Source: Clostridiales bacterium (GTDB lineage Bacteria > Bacillota > Clostridia > Oscillospirales > QAMX01). From it: 9,555 bases of DNA. The position numbers and the translations under genes were made by a program. This document shows, in pieces, positions 6,486 through 9,555 of the stretch. Below the pieces are notes generated by a model. That model saw only the letters and a list, made by a program, of their open reading frames with translations, was not told the DNA's origin and made no database searches. Each line of letters begins with the position of its first letter. The first letter of the stretch is position 1. The stretch spans positions 1-9,555 of the forward strand of contig JAEERN010000119.1 in NCBI GenBank assembly GCA_016285815.1, written 5' to 3'.

Positions 6486-7295
6486 GTGCCGCCGCTCGCC
6501 GTCGCCGCCCTCTGCGCCGCCGGGGCCGGGGCGCTGTTCCTGTTCCTGATTTTTCCCGCCGCGCGCCGCCACCCGGACCGCGCCCTGCTGGAGGGGCGGT
6601 TCATCGCGCACCGCGGACTTCACGGCCCCGGGCGCCCCGAGAACTCCCTTGCGGCGTTCCGCGCCGCCGCCGAGGCCGGCTTTGCCATCGAGACCGACCT
6701 GCGCCTCACCGCCGACGGCCGCGTCGTCGTGTTCCACGACGAGACGCTGGACCGGATGTGCGGCGTGTCCGGCCGGCCCGGCCGTCTGACGCTGGACCGG
6801 CTGCGCGAGCTGCGTCTGGCCGGCACGGGCCAGCGCGTCCCGACGCTGGAAGAGCTGCTGGCCGAGGTGGACGGCCGCGTTCCGCTGCTGATCGAATACA
6901 AGTGCGGCGCCTCGGCGGGGTTCCGCCTCTGCCGCACGGCGGAGACCCTCCTGCGCGGGTACGGCGGCCCCTATCTCGTCCAGTCCTTCTACCCCACCGT
7001 GGGGCTCTGGTACCGGTTCCGCCGCCGCGCCGTCTGCCGCGGCGTGCTGTCCTCCGGCTTTCCCGGCGGCAGCGTCCTGCTGAAGCCGCTGGGCTGGCTG
7101 ATCTTCAACGCGCTGGCCCGGCCGGACTTCGTGTCCTACGAGGCGGTCAGCGGCGCGCACCCCTGCCGCCGCCTGGTCACGCGCCTCGGCGCGTTCCCCG
7201 TGGGCTGGACCTTCCGCAGCGCCGACGAGGTCGCCCGCGGCCGCCGCTGGTTCCGGACCTTTATCTTCGAGGGCTTCGATCCCCGCAGGCCCTGA
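6486..7295 (+). CDS. Membrane-anchored glycerophosphodiester phosphodiesterase family protein
   Basis: This 269-residue protein carries the full GDPD active-site set: HRG (42-44), PENS (51-54), ETDLRLTADGRVVVFHDETLD (69-89, with Glu69, Asp71 and His84) and IEYK (136-139). The family hydrolyses glycerophosphodiesters such as glycerophosphocholine to sn-glycerol 3-phosphate and an alcohol, using a divalent metal. Residues 4-23 form a hydrophobic helix followed by Arg-rich residues, so the protein is probably tethered by an N-terminal anchor. The side the enzyme faces is not certain from the sequence. The start is GTG, chosen from the GGAGG at 6472-6476; it lies 4 nt after the MFS stop, indicating one operon. 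The very high GC content and Arg/Ala richness near the end match its neighbours. The substrate may be a phospholipid head-group diester or a teichoic-acid-derived diester. Confidence 0.9.
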   Translation: MPPLAVAALCAAGAGALFLFLIFPAARRHPDRALLEGRFIAHRGLHGPGRPENSLAAFRAAAEAGFAIETDLRLTADGRVVVFHDETLDRMCGVSGRPGRLTLDRLRELRLAGTGQRVPTLEELLAEVDGRVPLLIEYKCGASAGFRLCRTAETLLRGYGGPYLVQSFYPTVGLWYRFRRRAVCRGVLSSGFPGGSVLLKPLGWLIFNALARPDFVSYEAVSGAHPCRRLVTRLGAFPVGWTFRSADEVARGRRWFRTFIFEGFDPRRP

Positions 7296-7374
7296 CCGCC
7301 CCGGAGGTCCCCGCGGCGGACCGGGGCGTTCCCTCCGTCCGCCCCGCGCGGCCCCTGTGCTTCCGTTGCCCCCC

Positions 7375-7425
7375 AAAAAACCGATCGCCCCGGAAAGCGG
7401 AGACCCGCTTTCCGGGGCGATCTTT
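7375..7425. terminator. Bidirectional intrinsic terminator between convergent genes
   Basis: A perfect 17-bp stem (7383-7399 with 7406-7422) with a 6-nt loop is flanked by six A (7375-7380) on the left and TTT (7423-7425) on the right. Reading leftward, the minus strand meets the hairpin and then six T, a good terminator. Reading rightward, the T-run is only three long, but the stem is strong, so it probably also ends the MFS-GDPD transcript about 90 nt past its stop codon. Confidence 0.78.
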
Positions 7426-7455
7426 GCCGCGCGGGCCGTACGCTGGCACTTCTTT

Positions 7456-7500
7456 CCGCCCGCCGCCGGGACCGGATCGCTCTTTCGGGGCGGCGGGCGG
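7456..7500. repeat. Inverted repeat in the intergenic region
   Basis: CCGCCCGCCGCC (7456-7467) is the reverse complement of GGCGGCGGGCGG (7489-7500), with a 21-nt loop. There is no T-run on either side, so it is not called a terminator. It overlaps the first copy of the 16-bp direct repeat. Confidence 0.6.
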
Positions 7501-7569
7501 GACCGGACTGCTCTCCCGAGCCGGGCGGGACGTGTCGCTTTCCCCGTCCTTCCGGGAGAAGCGACGCGC

Positions 7570-7605
7570 AAAAAACCGAGGGAACGGCGTTTGCCGTTCC
7601 CCCGG
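7570..7605 (-). terminator. Intrinsic terminator of the solute-binding lipoprotein gene
   Basis: On the minus strand a 13-bp stem (7593-7605 with 7576-7588, one G-U pair) with loop AAAC is followed by six T (7575-7570). It lies about 46 nt past the stop codon at 7652. Confidence 0.9.
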
Positions 7606-7651
7606 GCAAGGTCGAACCTTGTTTGGCGTGTTTCCGGTCAGCGGAATCTGA

Positions 7652-9121
7652 TTACTGCTTGAAGATCAGGTCCAGCTCGGCCTGCACGACGTCGTTGTAA
7701 GCCTCAGCGGCCTGCGCGGCGGTCTTCTCGAGGGTGTAGATGTCGCGGTAGAACTCCTTGCGGACGATCTGGTACATGTTCTCGGAGCACTTGGCGATGT
7801 TCATCTTGCCGTTGGGCAGCAGGTAATCGTTGAAGATTTCCATGCACTCGTCAGAGCCGTTGACGTAGGTGTAGAGCTGATCGATGTAGTCTTCCCAGTT
7901 GCAGACCGCTTTGCCGAACTCGTTGATGACGGCGCAGGCGGCGGCCGGGTTCTTGTGGGTCTTCAGCATGATGTGCCAGTCGCAGTCGACGACGTTCATG
8001 CAGTAGTTGGTGGCGTTGGGGCCGTGCGGGATCGGGGCGATGCCGACCTGGAAGCCGGTGATGGAGCCCGTGCCGCCCTCGTCGATGTTGCCGCCGTACA
8101 GACCGGCAAAGCCGCACTCGCCGGCGTAGAACATGCTGCGGCGGTCGCCGCGGCCGACGGTGTCACCGTAGACCGGGTACTCGTACTCGATGCCGGACAG
8201 TTTGTACATGAACTCGAGGGACTCGAGAACGTTCGGATCCTGCAGGTTGGCGACCCACTTGCCGTCGGCGTTCTGGATGATCGGGCCGGTGCCGTTGGAC
8301 CAGGCTTCGTTGCCGTCGGTGTCGAGGGCGACGCCCCAGATGTCGTTGCTGCCGTCGCCGTCGGTGTCTTCGGTGATCTTGCCGGCGATGTCGAGGAACA
8401 TGTCATAGTCCCACTTGAAGTCGCGGATGGCCTGATACAGGTCGGCGGCGGGGGTGCCGGCCTTGTCGACCAGCGTGCTGTTGAAGGCGTAGAAGTGGCC
8501 CAGAGAGGTGTCGTCGAACTTACCGGTGAAGTCGATGGCCCAGTAATGGCCGTTCATCTCGCTCATCTTCAGGTAGACCTGGTTGCACATATCTTCGTTG
8601 TAGATATCCAGACCGAACTGATCAGCCAGTTCATCCAGCGCCCAGGTGTAGCCGTTGACGGCGCAGGGGATCCAGCTGGACTGACGGACACGGAAGATGT
8701 CGTAGCCATAGTCGCCGGCGGAAACCAGCTGGAAGATGGCGTCCATGTTGTCCGTGCTGCCCGGAGCGACGAAGGTCATGGTGCAGTTCAGTTTGTCTTC
8801 GATGTCTTCGACGATCTTGGCAAACTCAGCGCCCTTTTCGGTGGACGGGTCGTTCACATAACCGGCAAAACCGTTGTTGCCGATGGAGAACTCATAGCCG
8901 TCCAGGCCGACGTCCTCGGTAGTGGTGGCCTCGGTGGTGGTGGCCTCGGTAGTGGTGGCCTCGGTGGTGGTGGCCTCGGTGGTGGTGGCCTCGGTGGTGG
9001 TGGCTTCCGTCGTCGTGGCGGCGGTGGTAGTCGTCTCAGGCTCGGTGCCGTTGCAGGCAGCGAACATGGCGGCGACCATCACGAGCGCCAGCAGAAGCGC
9101 AAGAAGTCTGGTCTTCTTCAT
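7652..9121 (-). CDS. Extracellular solute-binding lipoprotein (ABC sugar transporter type)
   Basis: A 489-residue lipoprotein. A positively charged start (MKKTR) and a hydrophobic core end in the lipobox MFAAC, with Cys23 the lipidated residue, so the mature protein is anchored outside the membrane. A Thr/Glu/Ala linker follows (residues 26-69, including seven ATTTE units) and then a globular domain of about 420 residues with the look of family 1 extracellular solute-binding proteins of ABC importers. Marks include IVEDIEDKLNCTMTF and, later, APIPHGPN and the helical tail expected of such proteins. Residues 252-260, DTDGDGSND, form a DxDxDG calcium-loop-like motif. The ATG at 9121 has GGAGGG (9131-9136) nine bases upstream; the open frame continues to 9253 but crosses the promoter. 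It has its own promoter and terminator and no permease next to it in the window. A carbohydrate ligand is inferred from the family and not shown. Confidence 0.85.
   Translation of the reverse strand: MKKTRLLALLLALVMVAAMFAACNGTEPETTTTAATTTEATTTEATTTEATTTEATTTEATTTEATTTEDVGLDGYEFSIGNNGFAGYVNDPSTEKGAEFAKIVEDIEDKLNCTMTFVAPGSTDNMDAIFQLVSAGDYGYDIFRVRQSSWIPCAVNGYTWALDELADQFGLDIYNEDMCNQVYLKMSEMNGHYWAIDFTGKFDDTSLGHFYAFNSTLVDKAGTPAADLYQAIRDFKWDYDMFLDIAGKITEDTDGDGSNDIWGVALDTDGNEAWSNGTGPIIQNADGKWVANLQDPNVLESLEFMYKLSGIEYEYPVYGDTVGRGDRRSMFYAGECGFAGLYGGNIDEGGTGSITGFQVGIAPIPHGPNATNYCMNVVDCDWHIMLKTHKNPAAACAVINEFGKAVCNWEDYIDQLYTYVNGSDECMEIFNDYLLPNGKMNIAKCSENMYQIVRKEFYRDIYTLEKTAAQAAEAYNDVVQAELDLIFKQ
8915..9019 (-). 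repeat. Tandem 15-bp repeat, seven copies, coding ATTTE linker of the lipoprotein
   Basis: Seven in-frame 15-bp units each encode Ala-Thr-Thr-Thr-Glu (residues 35-69). Units 1-6 from the left are almost identical (plus-strand form ctcggtggtggtggc, with two units carrying gta), whereas the unit at 9005-9019 uses different Thr and Glu codons. An eighth, diverged block at 9020-9034 encodes TTTTA. Whole-unit periodicity suggests growth by slippage or unequal recombination from an older coding unit. The linker is probably flexible and may reach through the cell wall. Confidence 0.93.
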
Positions 9122-9178
9122 CTGTGAAAACCCTCCAAAATAATATGGTCTTATCCAAAAAAGGGAACCAAACAAAGC

Positions 9179-9196
9179 CCGGAAACCCCTTCCCGG
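9179..9196 (-). promoter_or_regulatory. 5'-end stem-loop in the lipoprotein leader
   Basis: In the minus-strand transcript CCGGGAA pairs with UUUCCGG around a GGGG loop (one G-U pair), beginning about 6 nt from the predicted transcript start. It may protect the message end. No riboswitch class is recognised. Confidence 0.4.
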
Positions 9197-9208
9197 AAAG
9201 ACGACTAT

Positions 9209-9237
9209 AGTATAAAGGAATTCCTCTTTCTTCGCAA
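9209..9237 (-). promoter_or_regulatory. Sigma-A-type promoter for the solute-binding lipoprotein gene
   Basis: On the minus strand TTGCGA (9232-9237), a 17-bp spacer and TATACT (9209-9214) form a good promoter. The predicted start near 9202 gives a leader of about 80 nt before the ATG at 9121. The promoter lies inside the long open frame that extends the lipoprotein upstream, which is further reason to prefer the ATG at 9121. Confidence 0.8.
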
Positions 9238-9555
9238 GCGGCATAGTGCACAAAAAACACCGCCCGGTTTTATGCGAGATTCACAAATAAGCGCGGCCGG
9301 CCGCAGCCCGGGACGGAAAGACGCCCGAAAACAGCGGTGAAGGAAAAGCCGGCCGCGCCGCGCATTCCGGTATTTTCCCCTGTTTTCGTTCCCGCGCCGT
9401 CCGGCGAGACCGCCGCCCGGACGGCGCGCCGCAGCTGTTTTGGATCCGAAACCGTTCCGGCTCATTTCGCGTTCCGGCCAAGCTTTTTCGCGGGAATCCC
9501 GTCCTATTTCCGGTTGTTTTGTGCGTTTCGCGCACCGCGCGGCGGCCGTCCGCGC
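9238..9555. other. Upstream intergenic region with inverted repeats, no gene seen
   Basis: About 320 bp without a supportable gene; the minus-strand open frames here lack a ribosome binding site and family-like content. It contains a 12-bp perfect inverted repeat (9393-9404 with 9417-9428, 12-nt loop), a 12-bp palindrome GCGGCCGGCCGC (9293-9304), and a longer-range inverted pair GCGCGGCCGGC / GCCGGCCGCGC (9291-9301 and 9348-9358). Base composition is mixed, with several TTTT tracts in GC-rich DNA. The gene to the right lies outside the window. Confidence 0.6.
9393..9428. repeat. 12-bp perfect inverted repeat
   Basis: CGCGCCGTCCGG and CCGGACGGCGCG separated by 12 nt. No T-run follows closely on either strand (the nearest is TTTT at 9438-9441, nine bases away). 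It could be a weak or decayed terminator for a transcript coming from the right, or just a structured spacer. Confidence 0.5.

Larger units (their letters stand above)
7296..7651. other. Convergent intergenic region rich in hairpins, no gene seen
   Basis: These 356 bp lie between the convergent phosphodiesterase and solute-binding protein genes. No reading frame here has a good ribosome binding site or family-like content. The stretch holds several inverted repeats: 7383-7422 and 7570-7605 (both listed as terminators), 7456-7467 with 7489-7500 (12 bp, 21-nt loop), a weaker one at about 7532-7563 (GTCGCTT with AAGCGAC), and short GC stems near 7315-7344. An imperfect 16-bp direct repeat is present at 7468-7483 and 7499-7514. 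Confidence 0.7.

Noticed and set aside
4946..6604. 552-codon minus-strand open frame rich in His, Gly, Asp and Gln
   Set aside because: It mirrors the MFS gene; the His/Asp-rich composition is what the reverse complement of membrane-protein codons gives. There is no start signal.
8915..9034. Possible CRISPR array
   Set aside because: The units are contiguous 15-bp coding repeats without spacers and in frame with a lipoprotein.
9122..9253. N-terminal extension of the lipoprotein
   Set aside because: It would place 44 residues before a complete lipoprotein signal peptide and would include the promoter.
9393..9441. Terminator call for the inverted repeat at the right end
   Set aside because: The TTTT tract is nine bases from the stem on the plus strand, there is no T-run on the minus strand, and no gene in the window would end there.
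9205..9535. Two overlapping minus-strand small open frames of 84-86 codons
   Set aside because: They are Arg/Pro/Gly-rich, lack ribosome binding sites, overlap each other and resemble no family.

Overview
This 9.6 kb window is GC-rich chromosomal DNA. It most resembles a high-GC member of the Clostridia (Oscillospiraceae-type gut or rumen Firmicutes). That is an inference from four things: near-consensus TTGACA/TATAAT housekeeping promoters, strong GGAGG ribosome binding sites, short operons closed by strong intrinsic terminators, and a lipoprotein whose lipobox is followed by a Thr/Glu/Ala-rich linker as in clostridial solute-binding proteins. There are no rRNA or tRNA genes, no CRISPR array, no insertion sequence and no phage gene.

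Layout. The left edge (1-122, minus) holds the first 40 residues of a probable flavodoxin-fold NAD(P)H oxidoreductase. Its promoter stands back to back with a perfect-consensus promoter driving a class I/II PLP-dependent aminotransferase (283-1467, plus), which ends in a strong terminator. An AT-rich leader then precedes a TauE/SafE-type (TSUP) membrane transporter (1681-2442), whose terminator hairpin overlaps its stop codon. Next is a monocistronic 808-residue GH38-like alpha-mannosidase-type protein (2545-4971) with its own extended -10 promoter and a perfect 14-bp terminator stem. A two-gene unit follows: an MFS sugar/cation-symporter-like transporter (5186-6481) and, 4 nt later, a membrane-anchored glycerophosphodiester phosphodiesterase (6486-7295). 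A hairpin-rich convergent intergenic region (7296-7651) separates this from a minus-strand lipoprotein solute-binding protein (7652-9121), which carries a 7-copy tandem 15-bp repeat coding an ATTTE linker. The last ~320 bp (9238-9555) hold inverted repeats but no gene that can be supported.

How the genes fit together. The mannosidase-like enzyme, the MFS transporter and the ABC-type binding lipoprotein are compatible with carbohydrate use. However, each unit has its own promoter and terminator, so this is a neighbourhood and not a single operon. The binding protein has no permease gene beside it inside the window. The most unusual observation is that the GH38-like protein keeps the family scaffold (QHHD motif, GxDG motif, C-terminal beta domains) but appears to lack the catalytic Asp nucleophile and one zinc-ligand Asp. 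I do not see a clearly new multi-gene system here; the region is mainly ordinary metabolic and transport DNA with a few points worth checking.
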